Positions 50,152 to 64,000 are shown, numbered from the stretch's first letter. The stretch: DNA of 64,000 nt from Colletes latitarsis (GCF_051014445.1 NW_027488366.1:12604001-12668000); one strand, 5' to 3'. A program made the numbers and translations. Notes: generated from the sequence alone by a model not told the origin.

Positions 50152-53100
50152 GCGAAAGTATGAGCCTGATGAGGGCAAATCCCAGACCTATCCCTGACCA
50201 AACTTGCGTTATCCTCTAAAATATTGATCGAAACCAGGTTTAATCGACTGTCTCAGTGTGGTACCACATTGCTACGTGATACAAACCAGAAAAAACCCAG
50301 GATCAGTTCAACAAGTACGTGAAAAACGCGAAAGTATGAGCCTGATGAGGGCGAATCCCAGACCTAACTTGCGTTATCCTCTAAAATATTGATCGAAACC
50401 AGGTTTAATTGACTGTTTCAGCGTGGTACAGCATTACTACGTGATACAATCCAGAAACAGCCCAGGATCTAGCCATGAAGTATGAGAAATATGCGAAAGT
50501 ATGAGCCTGATGAGGGCAAATCCTAGACCTAACCCAAACCTAACATGCGTTATCCTCTAAAATATTGATCCAAACCAGGTTTAATGGACTGCTTCAGTGT
50601 GGTACCACTTTACTACGTGATGCAAAAAAGAAAAAACCCTGGATCAGGTCAACATGTATGTTAAAACTGCGAAAGCATGACCCTGATGAGGGCAAATCCC
50701 AGGCCTATCCCAGACCTAACATGCGTTGTGCTCTAAAATATTGATGGAAACCAGGTTTAATTGCCTGTTTCAGTGTGGTACCACATTACTACGTGGTGCA
50801 ATCCAGAAAAAGTCCAGGATCTAGCCATCAAGTATGAGAAAAATGCGAAAGAATGAGCCTGATGAGAGCAAATCCCAGACCTAACCTAGAACTAACATGA
50901 ATTATTCTCTAAAATATTTATCAAGACCAGGTTTAATTGATTGTTTCAGAGTGGGCCCACATTACTACGTGATGCAAACCAGAAAACACCCAGGATCTGC
51001 TCAACAAGTATGTGAAGAATGCGAAAGTATGAGCCTGATGAGGGCAAATCCCAGACCTATCCCAGACCTAACATGCGTTGTCCTCTAAAACATTGATCGA
51101 AACCAGGTTTAATTGACTGTTTCAGCGTGGTACCGCATTACTACGTGATACAATCCAGAAACAGCCCAGGATCTAGCCATGAAGTATGAGAAATATGCGA
51201 AAGTATGAGCCTGATGAGGGCAAATCCTAGACCTAACCCAAACCTAACATGCGTTATCCTCTAAAATATTGATCCAAACCAGGTTTAATGGACTGCTTCA
51301 GTGTGGTACCACATTACTACATGACCCAAACCAGAAAAAACCCAGGATCTGTTCAACAAGTACGTGAAAAACGCGAAAGTATGAGCCTGATGTGGGCGAA
51401 TCCCAGAACTATCCCAGACCTAACTTGCGTTATCCTCTAAAATATTGATCGAAACGAGGTTTAATTGACTGTTTCAGCGTGGTACCACATTACTACGTGA
51501 TGCAAACCAGAAAACACCCAGGATCTGCTCAACAAGTATGTGAAGAATGCGAAAGTATGAGCCTGATGAGGGCAAATCCCAGACCTATCCCAGACCTAAC
51601 ATGCGTTGTCCTCTAAAACATTGATCGAAACCAGGTTTAATTGATTGTTTCAGCGTGGTACCGCATTACTACGTGATACAATCCAGAAACAGCCCAGGAT
51701 CTAGCCATGAAGTATGAGAAATATGCGAAAGTATGAGCCTGATGAGGGCAAATCCTAGACCTAACCCAAACCTAACATGCGTTATCCTCTAAAATATTGA
51801 TCCAAACCAGGTTTAATGGACTGCTTCAGTGTGGTTCCACTTTACTACGTGATGCAAAGCAGAAAAAACCCAGGATCTGCTCAACAAGTATGTGAAAAAC
51901 GCGAAAGTATGAGCCTGATGAGGGCAAATCCCAGACCTATCCCAGACCTAACATGCGTTGTCCTCTAAAACATTGATGCAAACCAGGTTTAATTGACTGG
52001 TTCAGTGTTGTACTTCATTACTACGTGATGCAATCCAGAAAAAGCCCAGGATCTATCCATCAAGTATGAGAAATATGCGAAAGAATGAGCCTGATGAGAG
52101 CAAATCCCAGACCTAACCTAGACCTTTCAAGAATTATTCTCTAAAATATTGATTAAAGCCAGGTTTCATTGACTGTTTCAGTGTGGTACCACATTACTAG
52201 GTGATCCAATCCAGAAATAGCCCAGGATCCAGCCATGAAGTATGAGAAATGTGCGAAAGTATGAGCCTGATGGGGGCAAATCCTAGACCTAACCCAGACC
52301 TAACATGCGTTATCCTCTAAAATATTTATCATGACCAGGTTTAATTGACTGTTTCAGTGTGGTCCCACATTACTACGTGATCCGAACCAAAAAAACTCAG
52401 GATCCGTTCAACAAGTATGTGAAGAACGCGAAAGTATGAGTCTGATGAGTGAAAATCCCAGGCCTAACCTAGACCTAACATGCGTTATCCTCAAAATTAT
52501 TGATCGAAACCTGGTTTAATCGACTGTTTCAGTGTGGTACCACATTACTACGTGACCCAAACCAGAAAAAACCCAGGATCTGTTCAACAAGTATGTGAAA
52601 AACGCGAAAGTATGAGCCTGATGAGGGCAAATCCCAGACCTATCCCTGACTAAACTTGCGTTATCCTCTAAAATATTGATCGAAACCAGGTTTAATCGAC
52701 TGTCTCAGTGTGGTACCACATTGCTACGTGATACAAACCAGAAAAAACCCAGGATCAGTTCAACAAGTACGTGAAAAACGCGAAAGTATGAGCCTGATGA
52801 GGGCGAATCCCAGACCTATCCCAGACCTAACTTGCGTTATCCTCTAAAATATTGATCGAAACCAGGTTTAATCGACTGTTTCAGTGTGGTACCACACTAC
52901 TACGTGACCCAAACCTGAAAAAACCCAGGATCTGTTCAACAAGTATGTGAAAAACGCGAAAGTATGAGCATGATGAGGGCAAATCCCAGACCTATCCCAG
53001 ACCTAACTTGCGTTGTCCTCTCAGATATTGATGGAAACCAGGTTAAATTGACTGTTTCAGTGTTGTACTTCATTATTACGTGATGCAATCCAGAAAAAGC

Positions 53101-56100
53101 CCAGGATCTAGCCATGAAGTATGAGAAATATGCGAAAGTATGAGCCTGATGAGGGCAAATCCTAGACCTAACCGAAACCTAACATGCGTTATCCTCTAAA
53201 ACATTTATCAAGACCAGGTTTAATTGAATGTTTCAGTGTGTTCCCACATTACTACGTGATCCATACCAGAAAAAACCCAGGATCCGTTCAACAAGTATGT
53301 GAAGAATGCGAAGGTATGTGTCTGATGAGTGAAAATCCCAGGCCTAACCTAGACCTAACATGCGTTATCCTCAAAAATATTGATCGAAACCTGGTTTAAT
53401 CGACTGTTTCAGTGTGGTACCACATTACTATGTGATCCAAACCAGAAAATAACCCAGGATCTGTTCAACGAGTATGTGAAGTGTGCGAAAGTATGAGCCT
53501 GATGAGGGCAAATCACAGACCTATCCCAGACCTAACTTGCGTTGTCCTCTAAGATATTGATGGAAACCAGGATTAATTGACTGTTTCACTGTTGTACTTC
53601 ATTACTACGTGATGCAATCCAGAAAAAGCCCAGGATCTAGCCATCAAGTATGAGAAATATGCGAAAGAATGAGCCTGATGAGAGCAAATCCCAGACCTAG
53701 CCTAGACCTAACATGAATTATTCTCTAAAATATTGATCGAAACCAGGTTTAATTGACTGTTTCAGTGTGGTACCACATTACTACGTGATCCAAACCAGAA
53801 AAAGCCCACGATCTGTACAACAAGTATGTGAAAAACGCGAAAGTATGAGCCTGATGAGGGCAAATCCCAGACCTATCCCAGACCTAACTTGCGTTATCCT
53901 CTAAAATATTGATCGAAACCAGGTTTAATCGACTGTTTCGGTGTGGTACCACATTGCTACGTGATCCAAACCAGAAAAAACCCAGGATCAGTTCAACAAG
54001 TATGTGAAAAACGCGAAAGTATGAGCCTGATGAGGGCGAATCCCAGACCTATCCCAGACCTAACTTGCGTTATCCTCTAAAATATTGATCGAAAACAGGT
54101 TTAATTTACTGTTTCAGCGTGGTACCACATTACTACGCGATACAATCCAGAAACAGCCCAGGATCTAGCCATGAAGTATGAGAAATATGCGAAAGTTTGA
54201 GCCTGATGAGGGCATATCCTAGACCAAACCCAAACCTAACATGCGTTATCCTCTAAAATATTCATCCAAACCAAGTTTAATGGACTGCATCAGTGTGGTA
54301 CCACTTTACTACGTGATTCAAAGCAGAAAAAACCCTCGATCAGGTCAACATGTATGTTAAAACTGCGAAAGTATGTCCCTGATGAGGGCAAATCCCAGGC
54401 CTAACCTAGACCTGACATGCTTTGTCCTTTGAAATATTGATAGAAACCAGGTTTAATTGACTGTTTCAGTGTTGTACTTCATTACTACGTGATGCACACC
54501 AGAAAAAACCCAAGACCCGTTCAACAAGTATGTGAAGAATGCGAAAGTATGAGTCTAATGAGTGAAAATCCCCGGCCTAACCTAGACCTAACATGCGTTG
54601 TCCTCAAAAATATTGATCGAAACCAGGTTTAATCGACTGTTTCAGCGTTGTACTTCATTACTACGTGATGCAATCCAGAAAAAGCCCAGGATCTATCCAT
54701 CAAGTATGAGAAATATGCGAAAGAATGAGCCTGATGAGAGCAAATCCCAGACCTAACCTAGACCTTACAAGAATTATTCTCTAAAATATTGATCAAAACC
54801 AGGTTTAATTGACTGTTTCAGTGTGGTACCACATTACTAGGTGATCCAATCCAGAAATAGCCCAGGATCCAGCCATGAAGTATGAGAAATATGCGAAAGT
54901 ATGAGCCTGACGGGGGCAAATCCTAGACCTAACTCAGACCTAACATGCGTTATCCTCTAAAATATTTATCAAGACCAGGTTTAATTGAATGTTTCAGTGT
55001 TGTACCACATTACTACGTGATCCAAACCAGTAAAAACACAGGCTCCGTTCAACAAGTATGTGAAGAATGCGAAAGTATGAGTCTGATGAGTGAAAATCCC
55101 CGGCCTAACCTAGACCTAACATGCGTTGTCCTCAAAAATATTGATCGAAACCAGGTTTAATCGACTGTTTCAGTGTGGTCCCACATTACTACGTGATCCA
55201 AACCAGAAAAAGCCCCGGATCTGGCCAACGAGTATGCGAGAAATGCGAAAATATGAGCCAGATAAGGGCAAATCCTAGACCTAACCCAGACCTAACATGC
55301 GTTATCCTCTGAAATATTGATCGAAACCAGGTTTCATGGACTGTTTCAGTGTGATACCACATTACCACGTGATTCAAGCCAGAAAAAACCCAGGATCTAG
55401 CCATCAAGTATGAGAAATATGCGAAAGAATGAGCCAGATGAGAGCAAATCCCAGACCTAACCTAGACCTAACATGAATTATTCTCTAAAATATTGATCGA
55501 AACCAGGTTTAATTGACTGTTTCAGCGTGGTACCGCATTATTACGTGATACAATCCAGAAACAGCCCAGGATCTAGCCATGAAGTATGAGAAATATGCGA
55601 AAGTATGAGCCTGATGAGGTCAAATCCTTGACCTATCCCAGACCTAACATGCGTTATCCTCAAAAATATTAATCGAAACCAGGTTTAATCGACTGTTTCA
55701 GTGTGGTACCATATTAATACGTGATCCAAACCAGAAAAAACCCAGGATCTTGTCAACGAGTATGTGAAGTGTGCGAAAGTATGAGTCTGATGAGGGCTAA
55801 TTCCAAACCAATCCTAGACCTAACTTGCGTTATCCTCTAAAATAATGATCGAAACCAGGTTTAATTGACTGTTTTCGTTGTGGTACCACTTTACTACGTG
55901 ATCCAAAGCAGAAAAACCCTCGATCAGGTCAACATGCATCTTAAAACTGCGAAAGTATGACCCTGATGAGCGCAAATCCCAGGCCTAACCCAAACCTAAC
56001 ACACGTTATCCTCTAATATATTGATCCAAACCAGGTTTAATGGACTGTTTCAGTGTGGTACCACACTACTACGTGATCCAAACCAGAAAAAACCCAGGAT

Positions 56101-59100
56101 CAGTTCAACAAGTATGTGAAGAATGCGAAAGTATGAGTCTGATGAGTGAAAATCCCAGGCCTAACCTAGACCTAACATGCGTTATCCTCAAAAATATTGA
56201 TCGAAACCTGGTTTAATCGACTGTTTCAGTGTGATACCACATTACCACGTGATTCAAGCCAGAAAAAACCCAGGATCTAGCCATCAAGTATGAGAAATAT
56301 GCGAAAGAATGAGCCAGATGAGAGCAAATCCCAGACCTAACATGAATTATTCTCTAAAATATTGATCGAAACCAGGTTTAATCGACTGTTTCAGTGTGGT
56401 ACCACATTACTACGTGATCCAATCCAGAAATTGCCCAGGATCCAACCATGAAGTATGAGAGATATGCGAAAGTATGAGCCTGATGAGGGCAAATCCTAGA
56501 CCCAACCCAGACCTAACATGCGTTATCCTATAAAATATTTATCAAGACCAGGTTTAATTGATTGTTTCAGTGTGGTACCACATTACTACGTGATCCACAC
56601 CAGAAAAAAACCCAAGACCCGTTCAACTAGTATGTGAAAAACGCGAAAGTATGAGCCTGATGAGGGCAAATCCCAGACCTATCCCAGACATAAATTGCGT
56701 TATCCTCTAAAATATTAATCGAAACCAGGTTGAATTGACTGTTTTAGTGTGGTACCACTTTACTACGTATCCAAAGTAGAAAAAACCCTCGATCAGGTCA
56801 ACATGTATGTTAAAACTGCGAAAGTGTGAGCCTGATGAGGGCTAATCCCAGACCTATCCTTGACCTAACTTGCGTTGTCCTCTCAGATATTGATGGAAAC
56901 CAGGTTAAATTGACTGTTTCAGTGTTGTACTTCATTACTACGTGATGCAATCCAGAAAAAGCCCAGGATCTAGCCATGAAGTATGAGAAATATGCGAAAG
57001 TATGAGCCTGATGAGGGCAAATCCTAGACCTAACCCAAACCTACCATGCGTTATCCTCTAAAATATTTATCAAGACCAGGTTTAATTGAATGTTTCAGTG
57101 TGGTACCACATTACTACGTGAACCAAACCAGAAAAAAAACAGGAGCCGTTCAACAAGTATGTGAAGAATGCGAAAGTATGAGTCTGATGAGTGAAAATCC
57201 ACGGCCTAACCTAGACCTAACATGCGTTATCCCCAAAAATATTGATCGACACCAGGTTTAATCGACTGTATCAGTGTGGTACCACACTACTACGTGACAC
57301 AAACCGGAAAAAACCCAGGATCTGTTCAACAGGTATGTGAAAAACGCGAAAGTATGAGCATGATGAGGGCAAATCCCAGACCAATCACAGACCTAACTTG
57401 CGTTATCCTCAAAAATATTCATCGAAACCTGGTTTAATCGACTGTTTCAGTGTTGTACTTCATTACTACGTGATGCAATCCAGAAAAAGCCTAGGATCTA
57501 GCCATGAAGTATGAGAAATATGCGAAAGTATGAGCCTGATGAGGGCAAATCCTAGACCTAACCGAAACCTAACATGCGTTATCCTCTAAAATATTTATCA
57601 AGACCAGGTTTAATTGAATGTTTCAGTGTGTTCCCACATTACTACGTGATCCATACCAGAAAAAACCCAGGATCCGTTCAACATGTATGTGAAGAATGCG
57701 AAGGTATGTGTCTGATGAGTGATAATCCCAGGCCTAACCTAGACCTAACATGCGTTATCCTCAAAAATATTGATCGAAACCTGGTTTAATCGACTGTTTC
57801 AGTGTGGTACCACATTACTATGTGATCCAAACCAGAAAATAACGCAGGATCAGTTCAACAAGTATGTGAAAAACGCGAAAGTATGAGCCTGATGAGGGCG
57901 AATCCCAGACCTATCCCAGACCTAACTTGCGTTATCCTCTAAAATATTGATCGAAACCAGGTTTAATTTACTGTTTCAGCGTGGTACCACATTACTACGC
58001 GATACAATCCAGAAACAGCCCAGGATCAAGCCATGAAGTATGAGAAATATGCGAAAGTATGAGCCTGATGAGGGCATATCCTAGACCAAACCCAAACCTA
58101 ACATGCGTTATCCTCTAAAATATTCATCCAAACCAAGTTTAATGGACTGCTTCAGTGTGGTACCACTTTACTACGTGATTCAAAGCAGAAAAAACCCTCG
58201 GTCAGGTCAACATGTATGTTAAAACTGCGAAAGTATGACCCTGATGAGGGCAAATCCCAGGCCTAACCTAGACCTGACATGCTTTGTCCTTTGAAATATT
58301 GATAGAAACCAGGTTTAATTGACTGTTTCAGTGTTGTACTTCATTACTACGTGATGCAATCCAGAAAAAGCCCAGGATCAAGTCATCAAGTATGAGAAAT
58401 ATGCGAAAGAATGAGCCCGATGAGAGCAAATCCCAGACCTAACCTAGACCTAACATGAATTATTCTCTAAAATATTGATCGAAACCAGGTTTAATTGACT
58501 GTTTCAGTGTGGTACCACATTACTACGTGATCCAATCCAGAAATAGCCCAGGATCCAGCCATGAAGTATGAGAAATATGCGAAAGTATGAGCCTGATGAG
58601 GGCAAATCCTAGACCTAACCCAGACCAAATCTACGTTATCCTATAAAATATTTATCAAGACCAGGTTTAATTGATTGTTTCAGTGTGGTAACACATTACT
58701 ACGTGATACACACCAGAAAAAACCCAAGACCCGTTCAACAAGTATGTGAGAAACGCGAAAGTATGAGCCTGATAAGGGCGAATCCCAGACCTATCCCAGA
58801 CCTAACATGCGTTGTCCTCTAAGACATTGATGGAAACCAGGTTTAATTGACTGTTTCAGCGTTGTACTTCATTGCTACGTGATGCAATCCAGAAAAAGCC
58901 CAGGATCTATCCATCAAGTATGAGAAATATGCGAAAGAATGAGCCTGATGAGAGCAAATCCCAGACCTAACCTAGACCTTACAAGAATTATTCTCTAAAA
59001 TATTGATCAAAACCAGGTTTAATTGACTGTTTCAGTGTGGTACCACATTACTAGGTGATCCAATCCAGAAATAGCCCAGGATCCAGCCATGAAGTATGAG

Positions 59101-62100
59101 AAATATGCGAAAGTATGAGCCTGACGGGGGCAAATCCTAGACCTAACTCAGACCTAACATGCGTTATCCCCAAAAATATTGATCGAAACCAGGTTTAATT
59201 GAATGTTTCAGTGTTGTACCACATTACTACGTGATCCAAACCAGTAAAAACCCAGGATCCGTTCAACAAGTATGTGAAGAATGCGAAAGTATGAGTCTGA
59301 TGAGTGAAAATCCCCGGCTTAACCTAGACCTAACATGCGTTATCCTCAAAAATATTGATCGAAACCAGGTTTAATCGACTGTTTCAGTGTGGTACCACAC
59401 TACTACGTGACCCAAACCTGAAAAAACCCAGGATCTGTTCAACAAGTATGTGAAAAACGCGAAAGTGTGAGCTTGATGAGGGCAAATCCCAGACCTATCC
59501 CAGACCTAACTTGCGTTGTCCTCTCAGATATTGATGGAAACCAGGTTAAATTGACTGTTCCAGTGTTGTACTTCATTACTACGTGATCCAATCCAGAAAA
59601 AGCCCAGGATCTAGCCATGAAGTATGAGAAATATGCGAAAGTATGAGCCTGATGTGGGCAAATCCTAGACCTAACCCAAACCTACCATGCGTTAGCCTCT
59701 AAAATATTTATCAAGACCAGGTTTAATTTAATGTTTCAGTGTGGTACCACATTACTACGTGAACCAAACCAGAAAAAACACAGGAGCCGTTCAACAAGTA
59801 TGTGAATAATGCGAAAGTATGAGTCTGATGAGTGAAAATCCCAGGCCTAACCTAGACCTAACATGCGTTATCCTCTAAAATATTGATCGAAACCAGGTTT
59901 AATCGACTGTTTCAGTGTGGTACCACATTGCAACGTGATCCAAACCAGAAAAAACCCAGGATCAGTTCAACGAGTATGTGAAAAACGCGAATGAATGAGC
60001 CTGATGAGGACGAATCCCAGACCTATCCCAGACCTAACTTGCGTTATCCTCTAAAATATTGATCGAAACCAGGTTTAATTGACTGTTTCAGCGTGGTACC
60101 GCATTACTACGTGATACAATCCAGAAACAGCCCAGGATCTAGCCATGAAGTATGAGAAATATGCGAAAGTATGAGCCTGATGAGGGCAAATCCTTGACCT
60201 AACCCAAACCTAACATGCTTTATCCTCTAAAATATTGATCCAAACCAGGTTTAATGGACTGCTTCAGTGTGGTACCACTTTACTACGTGATCCAAAGCAG
60301 TAAAAACCCTCGATCAGGTCAACATGTATGTTAAAACTGCGAAAGTATGACCCTGATGAGGGCATATCCCAGGCCTAACCTAGATCTAACATGCGTTGTC
60401 CTCTAAAATATTGATGGAAACCAGGTTTAATTGTCTGTTTCAGTGTTGTACTACATTACTACGTGATGCAATCCAGAAAAAGCCCAGGATCTAGCCATCA
60501 ACTATGAGAAATATGCGAAAGAATGAGCCTGATGAGAGCAAATCCCAGACGTAACCTAGACCTAACATGAATTATTCTCTAAACTATTGATCGAAACCAG
60601 GTTTAATTGACTGTTTCAGTGTGGTACCACATTACTACGTGATCCAAACCAGTAAAAACCCAGGATCCTTTCAACAAGTATGTGAAGAATGCGAAAGTAT
60701 GAGTCTGATGAGTGAAAATCCTCGGCCTAACCTAGACCTAACATGCGTTATCCTCAAAAATATTAATCGAAACCAGGTTTAATGGACAGTTTCAGTGTGG
60801 TACCACATTACTACGTGATCCAAACCAGAAAAAAACCCAGGATCTGTTCAACAAGTATGTGAAGTATGCGAAAGTATGAGTCTGATAAGGGCTAATCCCA
60901 GACCTAAACTAGACATAACTTTCGTTATCCTCTAAAATATTGATCGAAACCAGGTTTAATTGACTGTTTTAGTGTGGTACCACTTTACTACGTGATCCAA
61001 AGCAGAAAAAACCCTCGATCAGGTCAACATGCATGTTATAACTGCGAAAGAATGAGCCTGATGAGGGCAAATCCCAGACCTATCCCAGACCTAACATGCG
61101 CTATCCTCAAAAATATTAATCGGAACCAGGTTTAATCGACTGTTTCAGTGTGGTACCATATTAATACGTGATCCAAACCAGAAAAAACCCAGGATCTTGT
61201 CAACGAGTATGTGAAGTGTGCGAAAGTATGAGTCTGATGAGGGCTAATCCCAAACCAATCCCAGACCTAACTTGCGTTATCCTCTAAAATAATGATCGAA
61301 ACCAGGTTTAATTGACTGTTTTCGTTGTGGTACCACTTTACTACGTGATCCAAAGCAGGAAAAACCCTCGATCAGGTCAACATGCATGTTAAAACTGCGA
61401 AAGTATGACCCTGATGAGCGCAAATCCCAGGCCTAACCCAAACCTAACATACGTTATCCTCTAAAATATTGATCCAAACCAGGTTTAATGGACTTTTTCA
61501 GTGTGGTACCACACTACTACGTGATCCAAACCAGAAAAAACCCAGGATCAGTTCAACAAGTATGTGAAAAACGCGAAAGTATGAGCCTGATGAGGGCAAA
61601 TCCCAGACCTGTCCCAGACCTAACTTGCGTTATCCTCTAAAATATTGATCGCAACCAGGTTTAATTGACTGTTTCAGTGTTGTACTTCATTACTACGTGA
61701 TGCAATCCAGAAAAAGCCCAGGATCTAGCCATCAAGTATGAGAAATATGCGAAAGAATGAGCCTGATGAGAGCAAATCCCAGACCTAACCTAGACCTAAC
61801 ATGAATTATTCTCTAAAATATTGATCGAAACCAGGTTTAATTGACTGTTTCAGTGTGGTACCACATTACTACGTGATCCAATCCAGATATTGCCCAGGAT
61901 CCAACCATGAAGTATGAGAGATATGCGAAAGTATGAGCCTGATGAGGGCAAATCCTAGACCTAACCCAGACCTAACATGCGTTATCCTATAAAATATTTA
62001 TCAAGACCAGGTTTAATTGATTGTTTCAGTGTGGTACCACATTACTACGTGATCCACACCAGAAAAAAACCCAAGACCCGTTCAACAAGTATGTGAAAAA

Positions 62101-62329
62101 CGCGAAAGTATGAGCCTGATGAGGGCAAATCCCAGACCTATCCCAGACATAAATTGCGTTATCCTCTAAAATATTAATCGAAACCAGGTTGAATTGACTG
62201 TTTTAGTGTGGTACCACTTTACTACGTGATCCAAAGTAGAAAAAACCCTCGATTAGGTCAACATGTATGTTAAAACTGCGAAAGTATGACCCTGATGAGG
62301 CCAAATCCGAGGCCTAACCTAGACCTAAC
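50152..62329 (-). repeat. Mosaic right-arm satellite with dispersed block duplications
   Basis: Several multi-monomer blocks recur out of tandem. A 528-bp (three-monomer) repeat lies around 51110-52000. 53041-53460 matches 57431-57850 (offset 4,390), after which the pairing shifts by three monomers, so that 53983 onward matches 57846 onward. A block near 55708 (ACCATATTAATACG) recurs at 61155. This looks like repeated unequal exchange or conversion between older HOR copies. No gene is seen. Confidence 0.75.
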
Positions 62330-64000
62330 ATGCGTTATCCTCTAGAATATTGATCCAAACCAGGTTTAGTGGACTGTTTCAGTGTGGTACCACATTACTA
62401 TGTGATCCAAACCAGAAAATAACCCAGGATCTGTTCAACGAGTATGTGAAGTGTGCGAGAGTATGAGTCTGATGAGGGCAAATCCCAGACCTATCCCAGA
62501 CCTAACATGCGTTATCCTCTAAAATATTTATCAAGACCAGGTTTAATTGACTGTTTCAGTGTTGTACTTCATTACTACGTGATGCAATCCAGAAACAGCC
62601 CAGGATCTAGCCATGAAGTATGGGAAATATGCGAAAGTATGAGCCTGATGAGGACAAATCCTAGACCTAAGCCTGACCTAACATGCGTTGTTCTCTAAAA
62701 TATTTATCAAAACCAGGTTTAATTGATTGTATCAGTGTGGTACCACACTACTACGTGACCCAAACCGGAAAAAACCCAGGATCTAGCCATCAAGTATGAG
62801 AAATATGCGAATGTATGTGCCTGATGAGGGCGAATCCCAGACCTATCCCAGACCTAACTTGCGTTATCCTCTAAAATATTGATCCAAACCAGGTTTAGTG
62901 GACTGTTTCAGTGTGGTACCACACTACTACGTGACCCAAACCGGAAAAAACCCAGGATCTGTTCAACAAGTATGTGAAAAACGCGAAAGTATGAGCCTGA
63001 TGAGGGCAAATCCCAGACCTATCCAAGACCTAACTTGCGTTGTCCTCTAAGATATTGATGGAAACCAGGTTTAATCGACTGTTTCAGTGTTGTACTTCAT
63101 TACTACGTGATGCAATCCAGAAAAAGCCCAGGATCTAGCCATCAAGTATGAGAAATATGCGAATGTATGAGCCTGATGAGGGCGAATCCCAGACCTATCC
63201 CAGACCTAACTTGCGTTATCCTCTAAAATATTGATCCAAAACAGGTTTAGTGGACTGTTTCAGTGTGGTACCACACTACTACGTGACCCAAACCGGAAAA
63301 AACCCAGGATCTGTTCAACAAGTATGTGAAAAACGCGAAAGTATGAGCCTGATGAGAGCAAATCCCAGACCTAACCTAGACCTAACATGAATTATTCTCT
63401 AAAATATTGATCGAAACCAGGTTTAATTGACTGTTTCAGTGTTGCACTTCGTTACTACGTGATCCAAACCAGTAAAAACCCAGGATCCGTTCAACAACTA
63501 TGTGAAGAATGCGAAAGTATGAGTGTGATGAGTGAAAAACCCCGGCCTAACCTAGACCTAACATGCGTTATCCTCAAAAATATTGAATGAAATCTGGTTT
63601 AATCGTCTGTTTCAGTGTGGTACCACATTACTATGTGATCCAAACCAGAAAATAACCCAGGATCTGTTCAACGAGTATGTGAAGTGTGCGAAAGTATGAG
63701 TCTGATGAGGGCAAATCCCAGAACTATCCCAGAGCTAACATGCGTTATCCTCTAAAATATTTATCAAGACCAGGTTTAATTGAATGTTTCAGTGTGGTAC
63801 CACATTACTACGTGAACCAAACCAGAAAAAACCCTGTATCTGATCAACAAGTATGTGAAGAATGCTAAAGTATGAGTCTGATGAGTGAAAATCCCAGGGC
63901 TAACCTAGACCTAACATGCGTTATCCTCTAAAATATTGATCCAAGCCAGGTTTAATGGACTGTTTCAGTTTGGTACCACTTTACTGCGTGATCCAAAGCA
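62330..64000 (-). repeat. 5,272-bp higher-order repeat, copy III (partial, runs off the window)
   Basis: From about 62330 the sequence matches copy I at an offset of 22,495 bp. After a net gain of one monomer near 63150-63330 the offset is 22,671 bp. It is separated from copies I and II by about 12 kb of mosaic satellite. The right end is cut by the window. Confidence 0.82.

Larger units (their letters stand above)
33981..64000 (-). repeat. 176-bp satellite array, right arm (inverted relative to the left arm)
   Basis: The same satellite family runs in reverse complement to the window end: CCTAACCTAGACCTAACATGCG-type text replaces the TTAGG text of the left arm. All monomer classes of the left arm are represented, but the higher-order arrangement differs, so this is not a mirror copy of the left arm. 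I saw no orientation change within this arm. No genes are present; the open frames of 60-81 codons are satellite readings. Confidence 0.97.

Noticed and set aside
654..63868. Dozens of similar open frames of 60-81 codons (MRYPLKYLSRPG-type) on the minus strand in the left arm and the plus strand in the right arm
   Set aside because: They are satellite monomers read in a frame that happens to lack stops for a little over one monomer. The 176-bp length shifts the frame at each monomer, so no protein can extend, and many start with non-ATG codons.
1..64000. CRISPR-like array of regular repeats
   Set aside because: The whole 176-bp period is repetitive, with no unique spacers and no cas genes.
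1..64000. CENP-B box in the monomer
   Set aside because: The TTTCG words present are not followed by the A and CGGG positions that the box requires.

Overview
The window is almost entirely eukaryotic satellite DNA with a 176-bp monomer. One block of GC-rich non-LTR retrotransposon sequence (28872-33980) interrupts it. No bacterial gene, operon, tRNA, rRNA, CRISPR array or intact host gene is visible. An insect source is the best guess. Each monomer carries two TTAGG words, the telomeric unit of many insects, and the retroelement reads as an R1-clade (R1/TRAS/Waldo-like) LINE with a C-terminal CCHC knuckle. Both clues are indirect and the species cannot be named.

Layout. 1-28871 is satellite with the TTAGG strand on top. 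It contains an 11.2-kb higher-order repeat (HOR; 1-10390 and 11202-21590), a 1,167-bp unit repeated about three times (about 20525-23680) and a 1,759-bp unit repeated twice (about 24881-28390). 28872-33980 is the retroelement block. 33981-64000 is the same satellite family in the opposite orientation (CCTAA strand on top). It contains a 5,272-bp HOR (39960-45231 and 45232-50151, with a third partial copy from about 62330 to the window end) and a mosaic of shorter repeated blocks between them.

Retroelement block. The best reading is two insertions. An outer, 5'-truncated element ends in A28 at 33980. A second, more strongly truncated element with an A23 tail (31778-33704) inserted into its 3' UTR. 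The inner copy is flanked by a 12-bp target-site duplication, GTGTGTCTACTG (31766-31777 and 33705-33716). Neither copy can be autonomous: the outer lacks nearly all of its endonuclease and everything upstream, and the inner begins in the middle of the reverse transcriptase. The 3' UTR is rich in long perfect or near-perfect hairpins.

The most interesting point is that the satellite array reverses polarity exactly across the retroelement. The 5' junction lies in a palindromic part of the monomer and the 3' junction follows a short A-run, so retrotransposition and the array inversion may be linked. The many short open frames in the satellite are chance readings. The monomer length is not a multiple of three, so no frame persists from one monomer to the next.
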